Shown: positions 46,776-57,940 of the stretch, one piece after another
Numbering within the stretch: the first letter of the stretch is position 1
How the letters are laid out: the number at the start of each line of letters is the position of its first letter
Assembly: GCA_036852015.1 (NCBI GenBank)
Contig: JAANDG010000087.1
Location: 1 to 64,000 of the forward strand
Direction: 5' to 3'
DNA: 64,000 bases
From: Pelodera strongyloides
Taxonomy: Eukaryota; Nematoda; Chromadorea; Rhabditida; Rhabditidae
Notes under the pieces: generated by a model
What the model saw: the letters and a program-made list of their open reading frames with translations, nothing else
Told to the model about the DNA's origin: nothing
The model's database searches: none
Position numbers and translations under genes: made by a program

Positions 46776-47697
46776 TTATATTTTAACTGTGTTCTAATAT
46801 TGATTAGGGTTGGGGTATATAGTAAACCATGTTTGGAAAATTGTCTGCGGTCATCTGGGAATGGGAATATGAACTCGTGTGCTCTAGATAAAAAAAGACA
46901 TATAATTACACATAAATTATTGCTCATATAATCATTGTAAGTTCTAATGGTAATGGTAGCAACGCTTTCAACAAGCGGTGAATTCGGCTTGACGCAATCT
47001 TTTTATTGACGCAATATTGACGCAACACCATTTTCGTGCATTATTCAACTTTGTCAGCTAGCAATTTGCAATTTTAAGTTGTTTGAGGTATTCGTATTTA
47101 AGGCGGTGTTTGAGGCATTATGCTTGAACTTTATATAGGAAGTTGGAGCTTAGGCCAAATCGTGCCGTAGATACCGTGCTCTTTTCATTTAGGGTAGTTA
47201 TTCCCAATAAAATCAATGATGTCGGAGAGAATATTGCGCAACAATTCAAACTCCGTGTTGCCAATCAATGGAGAACAAACAAAATTTGAGATAAGCATGA
47301 ATGAGTAGAACAATGAAAACTGTCCCTTTAGACTATTAGAATTGAACACCAATCTGATACTGTATTAATTTCATGAAACGCAACACGAGTGGTAAGGTGT
47401 ATTTCTATAAATTTGCTTACCCAAATTTTCCGCTGGCCGAGACAATTGGGCCTATCGCAGCCCCGTGTTCAGTGCTTAATAAATGTTAATAAATATTAGT
47501 TTTGTTGAGAAAGCACCGCGAGAAAGAATAGATGCTGTTTCGAATGGACTTTGCTCGGAGACGTCGAGAAAAACTTACTAGGTCACAAATTAATTAATAA
47601 TAGAATGTATTATCCCAAAAGAAAAACACACCCAGACAACACTGTAATCGTGTAATCTATAACTATTTGCTAGCTAAATCAATGATACACATTCCAG

Positions 47698-49647
47698 CTC
47701 ACTCAAACCGACAAGAATGAAGTTTTGTGTTGGCTTTGTTCGCCGATTGGTACCACGGCAATCTGAAACGGCCAGAAAATAAAGAAGAACTCGCAAAACT
47801 GATCAAGGAGAAGCTTCCGTCGGTAAGAGTGTAAAGATGTATGTTCTTAATTGTGGGGGTAAACTTGTGCCATTTCCTATCAATCAATATCCTAATCAAG
47901 TTTCATCAAACCGTGACGCGGAAAAGGAGCGCGGCCCCAGTTTGGCAACATTCCCAAAAAAGGTGCGACACTGAAATGGTACCAAGTTTACTAGTATATT
48001 GAGGAGCTTTGCGAACCAAGCGATATGTGTTGCAAAGAAACTTGGGTATTATTTTTAGGTCCATGAAAAGGTGGATAGACTGAATACAACCTTCTACGAA
48101 AAGTTCAACAAACTGAAGCCCGAGACGCAGGAGTTTCTACGAACTGTAAGAGCTTCTCTTTATTGTATGCACATTTTTTCTAAGAGGCCTGTGTTGTCTT
48201 TGTGGAAGCAAATTTTATTGGGAAACAGCTCTGCAAAGCTTCAACACCTCGACGACGATCTCTTCTTAAATATTTACTAATTTCAGTGGAAGGATAAATC
48301 GCTCGAGCTTCACGGAACTAACACTGTCGACAGTGCCAGAAATCAGATACAACTATTCAGGGTAGGGATACGGTTAATTGTAGAACATAGCGCATCACCA
48401 AAATAGCATGTTCACTAAAATGTGCCGTCGATTAACCATTTTCCAATTTACAAACATTACCAATTTTTCAGAATTGAGCAGCATCTTTTACCGTGTTCAT
48501 TTTTAATGGGAATATCGTCCGAGTACCGTTTACCCAAGCGTATTTGATGTTTTTCTAACATAATAAGTAAAATTTTGAACTTAGGACTTCGCCACGGCTC
48601 TTCGCGAGATGAATGACGATATGAAGCAGGATCTACGAGCACAATTCCCTACTGCGATAAGTATACTCGATAGTAAGTAGCTATGTCATGAGGAAACTGA
48701 AAATTGTACCTCTCTTTTTACGTCACAAATATCCCATCCTATGACTTTGGTACGCAAATTCCGCGATATTCTTTCCGTGGCCGGATATGCTATATACATA
48801 CATATGCCGTTGTCCTCACACCGGTAAGATAGCTTCTGTGTTGAGTTTGTATGTAAGTCCTTTCAGGCTACATCAACAAACATAGTGATTGAGGTAATAT
48901 TTTAAAAGTTTATAGATGAAATGTTGGAGAATAGATCAAAAGAAAATATGACAGACAAAGGCGCCCTCGCTCGCTTCATCTAGGGACACCTACTCAGAAC
49001 AAAATCAATAGCCGAGTTAATACTTGCGCAATAATTCGTTCGAAACCCGTGCTGCCCCTCAATGGAGAACAAGCAAAAATTGGAGATAAGGCTTATAAAG
49101 TGAAAATTTCAGTTGAAAACAATTTGAAATTATATGTATTGCAGGCTCTGGTTTCGCAATCGTCACTTCACTAATTCTTCTCGTACAAAAGGTTTTTTTC
49201 TTTTATCTGTATTTTATGGGGTCTCGATGTATGGCAAAAACAGCGCATTTCGCTTCCAAGTATCAAATGTCCCTGCCCCGTGACCATTTTTGGCGGTCTG
49301 TAGATGTTCTCGTGTAGTGAAAATCTACGGTAATTTTTGCCATACTTGGAAGCAAAAATCGGCAATTTTTGCCATACATCGAGACCCCATTAGCGGTTGA
49401 CAGATCATAAATGCGTTAATTACCAAACGGCAGGCAAAAGGGCGCCACGAGAACTTTTTTCTACGTTATACCGTGTATCATGCGCACTTCAGATCAGCAA
49501 ACCTAGGGCAGCAGTAGATCCTGTGTCCATCATAAGGTAGATTATTGGACTTCCTCTTCTAAATTTGTATATTCAAATTTTCAGCTGGTAGAGGCATTTG
49601 GACCGACTGCAGCCCCCGTAGTCCAGTGTCCAATTCCATTGGACTAA
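47698..49647 (+). pseudogene. FAR family pseudogene (second copy)
   Basis: Counterparts of exons 4-9 of the complete gene lie at 47698-47822, 48059-48145, 48287-48361, 48585-48672, 49145-49191 and 49585-49647, with the alternative exon at 48867-48893. Exon 4 carries a 5-bp insertion (GAAGTTTTGTGTTGGC for GAAGTTTTGGC), making it 125 instead of 120 bp and shifting the frame. The signal-peptide exon and next two exons are missing; 47540-47575 keeps only intron sequence. Later exons remain open, with few changes (LRTQFPTA becomes LRAQFPTA). Expression as a working lipid carrier is unlikely. Confidence 0.7.
49216..49391. mobile_element. TTA-flanked MITE with GGGGTCTCGATG ends
   Basis: TGGGGTCTCGATGTATGGCA and TGCCATACATCGAGACCCCA bound about 173 bp. 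TTA precedes and follows. The paralogous site at 29930 (TGTATCTTAGCTGTTG) is the empty site, confirming a 3-bp target duplication as in PIF/Harbinger-type transposition. Confidence 0.8.
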
Positions 49648-49904
49648 TTCACAGATGTTATCCCCTTTAATAAATACATTATTTAATTTTGTTGAGAAAT
49701 CAGCACGAGAAAGAATTTATTTCAATTACACAGAAGCGAAGCTGATTTTAACTATAAACGAGCCCACGGAAAGCACAAACATATCTTATAGAGCTTAACC
49801 ACCATTCTGCGGTCTAGAGTGACAAGGAAAAGCAATGAAGGAATAATGTTGGATATACATAAGTAGTAGAACTAAAATGCTGTCGGAAGGAAGGGAAAAA
49901 AGAA

Positions 49905-49918
49905 AGGGGGGGGGGGGG
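49905..49918. repeat. G homopolymer run
   Basis: A run of about 13 G, with a 9-11 G run at the matching place in copy 1 (30420-30430): length variation between paralogues. Confidence 0.7.
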
Positions 49919-50144
49919 CGTTATATAAAAAAAAGGAAAAAAACGAACACAGAAGGAAAAATGTAATATAAAGAAAAGAAAGAGTTAATTATCCAATCTT
50001 TCAGTGGATCCTTCCACTGGACCACTCATTTGCTCGTAGAGGCGCCTGCTGTATTCGAAGCGACATCGTTTTCTAAAGCATAAATGAAGATTACTTTTGT
50101 TCTTCATGATGCTTATATTTTACGGCTTCAGCAATTTGGTCCAA

Positions 50145-51979
50145 AGAAACTGCCTCAGATACCCCTTTCAAAGCACCAAGGCGTGATGGAATTTAAAATT
50201 GGTAAGGAAATAAAATTACCAGCACAAACTGCTTTCTCTTCAGTGACGATATCGCTAAGCGACTTCTCCAACTCTTCAACACTACTTCGCACCTAAAGAT
50301 AAAGAAAAAAAGATAAAGAGTACCGGGTTATATCAACCGAATCCGCAGAAACGGTGCACCGGGGTCCGGTTCATTTCTGAAGCCGAACGAACTGGCCAAC
50401 TTCCCGTAGGCCAATTTTCTCGGGAAGCCGATTTATCTCCGCCGGTTTTACTCAGCTACCAATTTTTACACCTTTGGTGAGGTGGAGGGGTTCCGGGCCG
50501 GGAACGAACCAACGACCGGTGGCCTGGAGGCTCTAGCCACTGCGCCACGCCCCCCTCAGCACCTAAAACGGGCTCAAAACTTGGAGCAGAGCCTATAACT
50601 TCCAAACATTAATATTCGTGAGTGATTTCGTCTATTACACCAAACAGACGAATTTGAGTAAAAAAAATTCAAAAGAATCCTATGTCAGCAAGTACAAATT
50701 ACAGAAGAGAATTTATTGATAGTCAAAACAACTGTTAACGACAGCGCTTCGTGCGATAGGTAAAATGTATAAACGTCATTCATTCTTTTGTTATATTCAT
50801 GTTATTTTGATGTTTTTTTTTGGTTTTCGAGCAAGCTAGTGGATATTAAACCTTTGTGTACAATTTGAAAAATATGCTAATTACCATGATTTGTGCCCCA
50901 ATTAGTCTGTCGATACTCGTCTTCAATTGTCCAATGTTGCTCCGTTCCCTAATTGTGTGAAGGAGGGCGAGATCAGTCTCGCGGATGGCCTTCGTATACA
51001 ACCAGTTGTAGTTGTCAACCACCTTTCCGCACCCGACATGAATCTGGTGAAAAGAAAGATAGTAATCCAAGATAGTGAAATACAGGCAATATGTTACGTT
51101 TGCGTCCATAATGTTCCCTGGGGACGATGTCATAGTAAAATTCTACAAACATAGAAAAAACATATTGGCATACCTGCCTGTAGCCTTCTGTCACAGAGTC
51201 CGTCCAATTGGCCAATTTCTCCAACGTTTTCTCACTTTCCTTCTGAATGTATGTTGTTTGAAGTGTTGTTTCCAACTCGTCGATGTGGTGACCTAGGACA
51301 ATTTATTATGCAACAAATTGCAGCTTGCAGGCTCAACACTCACAAGTATACAAATAAATTGCAATACCGCACAAATCGAATATGATGTAACTGCCGGTTT
51401 TTGAAAAAGTGTGTTGGACAACCCATTCCCATGTTTAATCAAAATGATTAAAACTGGACTAAACTTATACGAATCGCGTTGTGTCGCGCAGTTATTAGCG
51501 TGCGCAAATAGAAACAGATCATTCAACGGTTTCAAAAACCGGATGTTATACCAGTTGTTAAGTCACTTATTACTATGTTCTTCCTCATTCGCAGTTTAGC
51601 GGTAATCGTAATCACACGTTTCCTCCCAAACAAGCGGGAAACGCGGGATTCCGTCCTTATTGTGAGCGATAATTGGGGCCGCTAACACTAGGCCTCGCCT
51701 AGTGTTTAATTGCGGGACATGATTTGGCTAATCTGTCAGGAAACATGGGACTTTTCTTATTGCGCGAAATTGGATGATTAGCTGCCGCGAAACGCGGGAT
51801 TTATTTTTGTTTCGCGGGAAACGTGCAGTAGAAGAACAATATGTTCTGTAGTTACACTACATTCATTAGTATTACCCCAGTGTTCCTTTGTGAGACATAT
51901 ACAGCACAGGCAGGACTTCTTACAGTCAGAACACATTCTGAGGTTGCATGGTGTATTCAACTGGGCACAGGATTCACAT
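50145..51979 (-). CDS. B-box/coiled-coil part of TRIM-like locus, copy 3
   Basis: Exons 51979-51876 (CESCAQLNTPCNLRMCSDC, CLCCICLTKEHWG), 51292-51174 (HHIDELETTLQTTYIQKESE), 51043-50885, 50292-50220 (SSVEELEKSLSDIVTEEK) and about 50166-50095 (VSEAVSLDQIAEAVKYKH). Exon 5 keeps Gln where copy 1 has a stop. A terminal NDVASNTAGASTSK exon lies at 50073-50027, but its phase with exon 5 is unclear. A tRNA-derived SINE (50300-50560) sits in the intron before exon 4, touching its acceptor region. The RING half upstream is frameshifted, so this copy may produce only a partial protein. Confidence 0.5.
50300..50560 (-). mobile_element. tRNA-derived SINE, family B, copy 1
   Basis: The minus strand begins GGGGGCGTGGCGCAGTGGCT, with canonical A box TGGCGCAGTGG and a B-box GTTGGTTCGTTCCCGG about 35 bp on. 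A 150-bp body follows, ending in TTTATCTTTTTTTC-like sequence. Copy 2 is at 57105-57330. Confidence 0.75.
51390..51544. mobile_element. GGCCGG-TIR MITE, copy in TRIM intron
   Basis: Orthologous to 31630-31790, with the same truncated ends CTGCCGGTTTTTGAAAAAGT and ACGGTTTCAAAAACCGGATG. Confidence 0.6.
51572..51840. mobile_element. TGTTCTTC-TIR element, copy 3
   Basis: Bounded by TACTATGTTCTTC and GAAGAACA. Present in copy 3 of the TRIM-like locus but absent at 31800-31860 in copy 1, so it inserted after duplication. Confidence 0.7.
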
Positions 51980-52142
51980 CTGCAAGGTATTATGTAATAT
52001 AATTGGCTGAGACGTCTAAGCGGCTGTCAGCTACTTACATAAAATCATAAAATTTCAGTATTAATTAAGTATATTTGCAATTATATTGTTGCGACATTTG
52101 CGTTTTTCTAATATTTTTTCAACAACAATAACTCTAAATATC

Positions 52143-53302
52143 CTACTTGATTTTATCCGGAATTGCAGCTACAGCCGAAGAAGTTGTTTTATCCAAATCA
52201 TATGATGATAGAAGACATAACGAATTATACTGGGCTTCTTCCGATGCAGTTTTCTTGATTGGTGTTGCTGGCGGGATTTTATTCGGTATTCCAGATACAG
52301 CCGAAGAAGTGGTTTTATCCAAATCATATGTTGATGGAAGGCGTAGCGAATTATACTGGGCTCTTTCCGATGCAGTTTTCTTGAATGGTGTTTCTGGCGG
52401 ATCGTCACCTCCGTTTTTGAAGTAGGAACGGAGTTCTTTATCCAAGTCCAAAACACACCTCAAGCGGATGGAAGTCGTATTTGCTTCAGAACAAGTGTGT
52501 TTCGACAAGCATTGGTTGCACATTATCTTGGAACAACCAGGATGAAACATGGGGAGTTGTAGGAAATTGGTGGAAAATGGACTTGAACAAAGTTCGCGAC
52601 GCAATGGAGTCCATTTGGAGTACGTGAGAAGTTTCAGATCATCAATATCAGGAATATAATAAAGAAGAAAATAAAATAAATACAACTTCTTCTTCTCGAA
52701 GTGTGATATGCGGGCGAGTTTGCCTTACATATGACGCACAAGAACTCACCGGTGTTTGTAAAATAGACATTATAATTATAACAGTCCACACGCGCCTTAC
52801 ATAATTGGCATTTAAAATGTCCGAGTTGCATTTCGTTCCTCTTTGTGACAATACATTCTTGGTCAGAAAAATAGTCTCTCAACTCATCGATAATTCTCAT
52901 GCAAGTATTGATCGGGGGTTCCTTGACAGTTCTACCGGCAGGAAGGCATTTAGTGCACCGGAAACCACAACTGTCGACGTAACCGATCCGTTGCGTGGCA
53001 AAGTTGGATGCACAATAATCGCAACGTATAGGACACCACTTGCCGTAATTGAGGAGTTTCAACTCGTCGTCTGGTGCGAATTTGTGAAGATAGTTGAGTC
53101 GATCCGTGTTGTGAGTTGTGTAAACGCAATTCTTCTGAGTAACTGTGCATTTAATTGCCTTCCCTGCTTCTCGATTGATGAGTATCATACACGGTCCACA
53201 TGTCAATTTCCCACAATCCCCACAGATTTCAACCAAGGGATCGTCCGACGTCTCGCAAATTAACGAACAATTGTGGCAATGGTATGCCTTTAAACGCACC
53301 AT
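52143..53302 (-). pseudogene. RING-like protein, TRIM-like locus copy 3, frameshifted
   Basis: The frame starts MVRLKAYHCHNC at 53302 and follows copy 1 through the zinc clusters to the RRRSCIYF segment. There AAAATAAAATAAATAC replaces AAAATAAAGCCAATAAATAC of copy 1: a 4-bp deletion near 52675. The remainder continues in another frame (52685-52143: DIDDLKLLTYSKWTPLR..CSS to GIPDKIK) with two 42-residue tail units. The first part alone would be 222 aa with the N-terminal and first RING-like clusters but no second. Either a pseudogene or a truncated protein; an intron at that point is not supported by splice signals. Confidence 0.65.
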
Positions 53303-53865
53303 CTTTCTGGAAAACCGGATTATTCAATCTATTTAACTATCTATGGGCGGTTGTAACAAACAAAGAAACAATAGTGGAATAGGACATTGTATAGTATTCA
53401 AACACAAGACTGGATAGTTTATCTTCGGAATAACTTCAAAACCCAGCAACATTTTCACAAATTCGAGCATTGAGCTTCATAAATAATTACAGAAAAAAAT
53501 GATAAACTTTACTTTATTTAGCAAAATGTATCTGAATGTCAGTTTATATGCAAAGTCTACTTTACCACTGAAAGGTATAGTAAAAATGTAATTAGGAACA
53601 TTTATTTTCATCTTTTGTTTGGTACTGATTGCTTTTACGTTATAAAATGGTCGGCTATTTAATTAACAGTTTTTTTTTCATAAACTACGACATAGAACGA
53701 AAGAAATAATCGATTTTCTGTAGGTTTCAATATAAAATGAGTCCGAGTTTTATAAAACGATCCAAGAAAAAGGGCGTTTGCAATGAAGAATAGTTCCCTT
53801 GTCAGTATTTATAGGGTATTTTCAGATGCCTTGTGATAAGCGATAAACGTGGAAGTGGCCTTATC

Positions 53866-54316
53866 TTAAAGGGTCAGGCCCACCGATATAAACCTATATT
53901 TATTATTCGTTCATAATTTTTGTAAAGGGTGTTTGTTATAAAATATACACACTGTGTTTGAACTGGCTTCACCATTGCAAAGCTTTTCACGTAAGTTTTC
54001 CTTACAGAGTATACAGTATGGAAAAGCAATTGCACCCTTATTTCCTTATTGTGCGTGTCCCGGGGGCAAATCGCTCTTTTTTCTGTCCCTATGAGCCTGG
54101 CTATACAGCCGGCTACCCTCGGGACACGCACAACAAGGAAATAAGGGAGCAATTGCTTTCCCATACTGTATACTCTATAAGGAAAGCGAACGTGAAAAGC
54201 TTCGTGATGGTAAAGCCAGCTCAAACTCAGTGTGTATATTTTATAATAAACACCCTTTACAAAAATTATGAACAAATAATAAATATGGGTTCAAAACGGT
54301 GGGCCTGACCCTTTAA
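53866..54316. mobile_element. TTAA-flanked foldback element F2
   Basis: TTAAAGGGTCAGGCCCACCG faces GTGGGCCTGACCCTTTAA. Arms of about 190 bp, centre CGTGTCCCGGGGG..CTCGGGACACG, close in plan to F1 (25.4 kb). The frames on both strands here are palindrome artefacts. Confidence 0.85.
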
Positions 54317-54792
54317 AGGGATGGGCTCACTACAAAATCACCTTGTTTTTATGCTTTAGTTTGATTGTACAAAGGTAAACTTAAACAAAGAGCATAAAAA
54401 AAGTTTCTTGAATCACTCCCTAGGGAAGATATTATGTAAAAAGGGTGAGTATTGATCTATCTTCCGATAACGTGAGTAAACAAGATAAACTAGGGAAGCT
54501 AAGAGATATGGCTGAAGCACACTGTTTTTCATTGTTTTACGTAAAATAAACGATGAAACTACAGTTTATTTTGCTCAAAACAGTGTGTTTCAGCCATATC
54601 TCTTAGCTTCCCTAGTTTATCTTGTTGACTCACGTAATCGGAAGATAGATCAATACTCACCCTTTTTACCTAATATCTTCCCTAGGGAGTAATTCAAGAA
54701 ACTTTTTTTATGCTCTTTGTTTAAGTTTACCTTTGTACAATCAAACTAAAGCATAAAAACAAGGTGATTTTGTAGTGAGCCCATCCCTTTAA
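54313..54792. mobile_element. TTAA-flanked foldback element F3, abutting F2
   Basis: TTAAAGGGATGGGCTCACTA faces TAGTGAGCCCATCCCTTTAA. It shares one TTAA with F2. Long arms include AAACTAGGGAAGCTAAGAGA and its complement. The F2+F3 pair occupies a site that in copy 2 (43104-43107) is a single plain TTAA. Confidence 0.85.
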
Positions 54793-55277
54793 GTGTTTAG
54801 AAAAAATGAGTCACGTAAAACACAAAATATAACCTGCCAAAATCACACCGAAAATAGGAAAACGTTGTTATATGGGATTGTTTGTGATTCAGCTTGCAGA
54901 TTGGATCAAATATTACGAGTGGGGTTCTTTCATTGTGGTCCAGACTAGTTGTGGTTCTTATTATGCAAGCTTTCTTCATGATACGTGAGGCATGCATATT
55001 AATTCGTCGATTAACCATGCGAATACTTTTCTACACTTATAGAAAGAAACATTCGAAGGGCAAAATTATTTATCTAACAAGGGATTGGCAACACCGCGGC
55101 TATTTCTAACCCATCATGGGTAAACAGAGCATGATTGGAATAAAAGTTTGGAAAACATGTTTGGAAAACACGGCAGTCGTCTGGGAATGGGCATATGAAC
55201 TCATTTGCTTTAGACTCGTGTGCATTTCACATATAATCATCGGTCATTGCTCATGTAATCATTGTAAGTCTTAACCT

Positions 55278-55621
55278 TTAAAGGGATAGGTTCACTAGGA
55301 TTTGCACCTTTTTGAATGCTTTCTATTGATAGTATGGCCGAAAACCTTCACAATGCGAAAATTACATAAAATTACCTTTTCTACCCGAGGTAGGAAAGGT
55401 TGTTCAAAAAGCTAAACTACCTCGAATTTATAAAACAATTGGAGTACCGCAGCCTAGCTAAATGGGAAATAGCGTGACAGGGTTGGAGGTGCAGATATTG
55501 TTGGGTTTACTACGGGGAGCAAAGGAAATTTTATGTAATTTTAGCGTTTTGACCGTCATTGGTCATACTATCAACATAAATTATAAAAAAGGTGCAATTC
55601 GAGGTGAACCTATCCCTTTAA
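55278..55621. mobile_element. TTAA-flanked foldback element F5
   Basis: Near-identical to F4 at 34028-34370, including flanking unique sequence, so F4 and F5 are one insertion duplicated with its surroundings. Confidence 0.75.
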
Positions 55622-55805
55622 TTGTAAGAGTAGCAACGTTTTCAACAAGCGGTGAATGCCGCCAAGCAATGTTGGACTAAACGTGCCGGAAACATCCATA
55701 TTGACGCAATCTTCCAACACCATTTTCGTGCATTATTCAACTTTGTCAGCTACCAATTTGTAATTTTAATTTGTTTGAGGCATTCGGATACTCTTCGGCA
55801 CCAGT

Positions 55806-55900
55806 GTCTAGCGGGTGCCTCCCGCTAGAGTCCATATACCGGGTGGGGACGACTCTAGCGGGAGGCACCCGCTAGAGTCGTCCCCACCCGGTATATGGCC
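55806..55900. repeat. Nested palindrome
   Basis: CTAGCGGGTGCCTCCCGCTAG is itself palindromic and occurs twice, inside a larger mirror ending CCATATACCGGGTGGGGACG / CGTCCCCACCCGGTATATGG. It can form a cruciform. GC-rich related sequence (GGGAGGCTCC, GTGCATAC blocks) continues to 56572. Confidence 0.8.
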
Positions 55901-56571
55901 CCCGTTATGCACGAAACTCCGGGTGCGGGAGGCTGACGCACTTTTGGATTTTGGGCGCGAAATTTCAAATTTTATTAATTTATACTCGATTTTGGTGTAA
56001 ATTTCAGTTTTTTTTTAGTAAAAGGAATAAAAGGAGGAAAGGAAAGATAAGATTCCATAATTATACCAAGTTTACTCTTTGTCTATATAGTATGTGTTTC
56101 TCTTCAAGTTATTTTATGGAAAAAGGGCAGTTATGTGATAAAAACCACACTACTTATGCATGTTGCGGTGCTAATGGATTTAATAGTATTTCTTATAAAT
56201 TTAAGGGGGCTTGAGTGTGTTTTGTGTGTTAATCGCGTTGTTTTCGAATAATTGGTTTAAATACTATCAAATGTGGAGAAAAAAATTTTCACCTCGTAAA
56301 CACATCGTAGGACAGCAAAGCTTTTGTTAACTGTTTTTACTTCCCCAGCTACCCTAAATGAGCTTACTAAGCAAAAATATGGAATATTTCAACAAAAAAT
56401 CCGTTATAATAGTTGAGTACCCGGTCCTTTTGTCCGGGTACGAAATTCGCCCTCGCGGGAGCCTCCGGGGACCTCCCAGAGTTTCGTGCATACCGGGAGA
56501 CGGCTCTTTGCCGGGGACCTCCCACTGGGGACCTCTGGGAGTCTCCCAGTGCGTTCGTGCATACGGCCACC

Positions 56572-56672
56572 AGGAGGGATCGCTCATGATTCCCTCGCCT
56601 GGTGATTCTTTTCAAAGTTTGTCACTGGCCGGAATCGAACTCGGGTCGATTGCGTTAGAGTCTGTGCTTGAA
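56572..56672 (-). mobile_element. SINE-like repeat, family A, truncated copy 3
   Basis: Holds only the B-box end (GAGTTCGATTCCGG on the minus strand) and continues into the same TCTGTGCTTGAACTTTA flank as the copy at 34.8 kb. Confidence 0.5.
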
Positions 56673-56915
56673 CTTTATAGATGAAGTTGGAGCATAGGTC
56701 GACGCATGCTGTAGACTCTTTTCATAAGCTCTGTTCATTTAGGGGTGTTATTCCCAATAAAATCAATTATGTCGAAGAGAATATTGCGCAACAATTCAAA
56801 ACCCGTGTTGCCAATCAATGGAGAACAAACACAATTTGAGATAAGAATGAATGACTAGAACAATGAAAACTATGGCTTTAGAATTGAACACCGACTGATT
56901 ATTGTATTGATTTCA

Positions 56916-57099
56916 GGTGCTGGTTATGCAGTCGACACTTCACTGATTCTTCAAGTACAAAATTTTTTTTTTGACTGCGTTTTTAATATTTATAAAACGC
57001 AACAGGAGTAGTTAGGTGTATTTCTATAAATTTGCGTACTCAAATTTTCCCCTGGCCGAGACAATTGGGCCTAACGCAGCCCGGTTGTTCAGTGATTAA
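56916..57099 (+). pseudogene. FAR-like 3' exon remnants (type 2)
   Basis: GAGYAVDTSLILQV at 56916, then at 57052 LAETIGPNAARLFSD-stop, the counterpart of LVEAFGPTAAPVVQC in the full gene. The acceptor before the last exon reads TTTTCCC instead of TTTCAG, so splicing is broken. No 5' FAR exons are nearby. Confidence 0.55.
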
Positions 57100-57104
57100 T
57101 AAAA

Positions 57105-57330
57105 GATAAAGTGTACCGGGTTATATCAACAGAATCCGCAGAAACGGTGCACCGGGGTCCGGTTCATTTCTGAAGCCGGACGAACTGGTCTTTGAACTAC
57201 CCGGAGGCCAATTTTCTCGGAAAGATAATCTCCGCCGGTCTTACCCAGCTGCCAACTTTTACACCTTTGGCGAGGTGAACGGGTTTCGGGCCGGGCTCGA
57301 ACCAGCGACCGGTGGCGTGGAACAAGGCGC
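57105..57330 (-). mobile_element. tRNA-derived SINE, family B, copy 2
   Basis: Colinear with 50300-50560 (CAGAAACGGTGCACCGGGGT; CCGGTTCATTTCTGAAGCC). The tRNA head is truncated after the B-box (CGCTGGTTCGAGCCCGG on the minus strand). Confidence 0.7.
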
Positions 57331-57379
57331 CGTATGCCTGCAACATGATCATGTCTCTGAAAATATTGTATTGGCAACA

Positions 57380-57744
57380 TTAAAGGGAATATGTAGGCAC
57401 TCAAAATGAGCAAAACAACTGCGAAACTAGAGTTTCCACACCAGACATGAATTTAAGTAGGCGACTGAATATGTAAATTCGAATATTCTCATTTGCATGC
57501 AAATATGTTGCTGTTGCATGCTATATGCCGATGTATGCACATATGCTAAATTTTTTGCACCATCAGCACTGCCGTGTAAGCCAGGGGGTCAAATAACGCG
57601 TTTACTATGGAAAAGATGAACTTTGAAAATCATTTTCTTTTAAATGGGAAACTTTTAACCGTTTTTGTTGTTGTTTCCTTAATGAGGAACACACATTCTA
57701 TTAATACAGCTTAACTTCAAAAAGGGCATACATATTCCCTTTAA
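57380..57744. mobile_element. TTAA-flanked foldback element F6
   Basis: TTAAAGGGAATATGTAGGCA faces GCATACATATTCCCTTTAA. The centre is mostly non-palindromic. Its right TTAA is shared with the adjoining GGCCGG-family MITE. Confidence 0.7.
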
Positions 57745-57940
57745 AGCGACATTGGCCGTTGCTGCTGACGTGTGCAAACCAAGTACATTCCCATGCGTTG
57801 TATGCAAATGAATATACTTAGAGTAATTGTAAGAAATCGCGCAGTATTGCCTAGTCAGGTTTCAGTGATTTGTATGAACTATGAACTAATGGGAATTTGG
57901 GAATATAGCTTCCAACGAAAGTTTCAAAAACCGGCTTGTA
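57741..57940. mobile_element. GGCCGG-TIR MITE, diverged copy
   Basis: TTTAAAGCGACATTGGCCGT at the left; AAGTTTCAAAAACCGGCTTG at the right; ATGCGTTGTATGCAAATGAA inside. Confidence 0.5.

Noticed and set aside
53874..54308. 133- and 116-codon frames on both strands
   Set aside because: Both fall inside foldback F2 and encode related peptides because the element is a palindrome.
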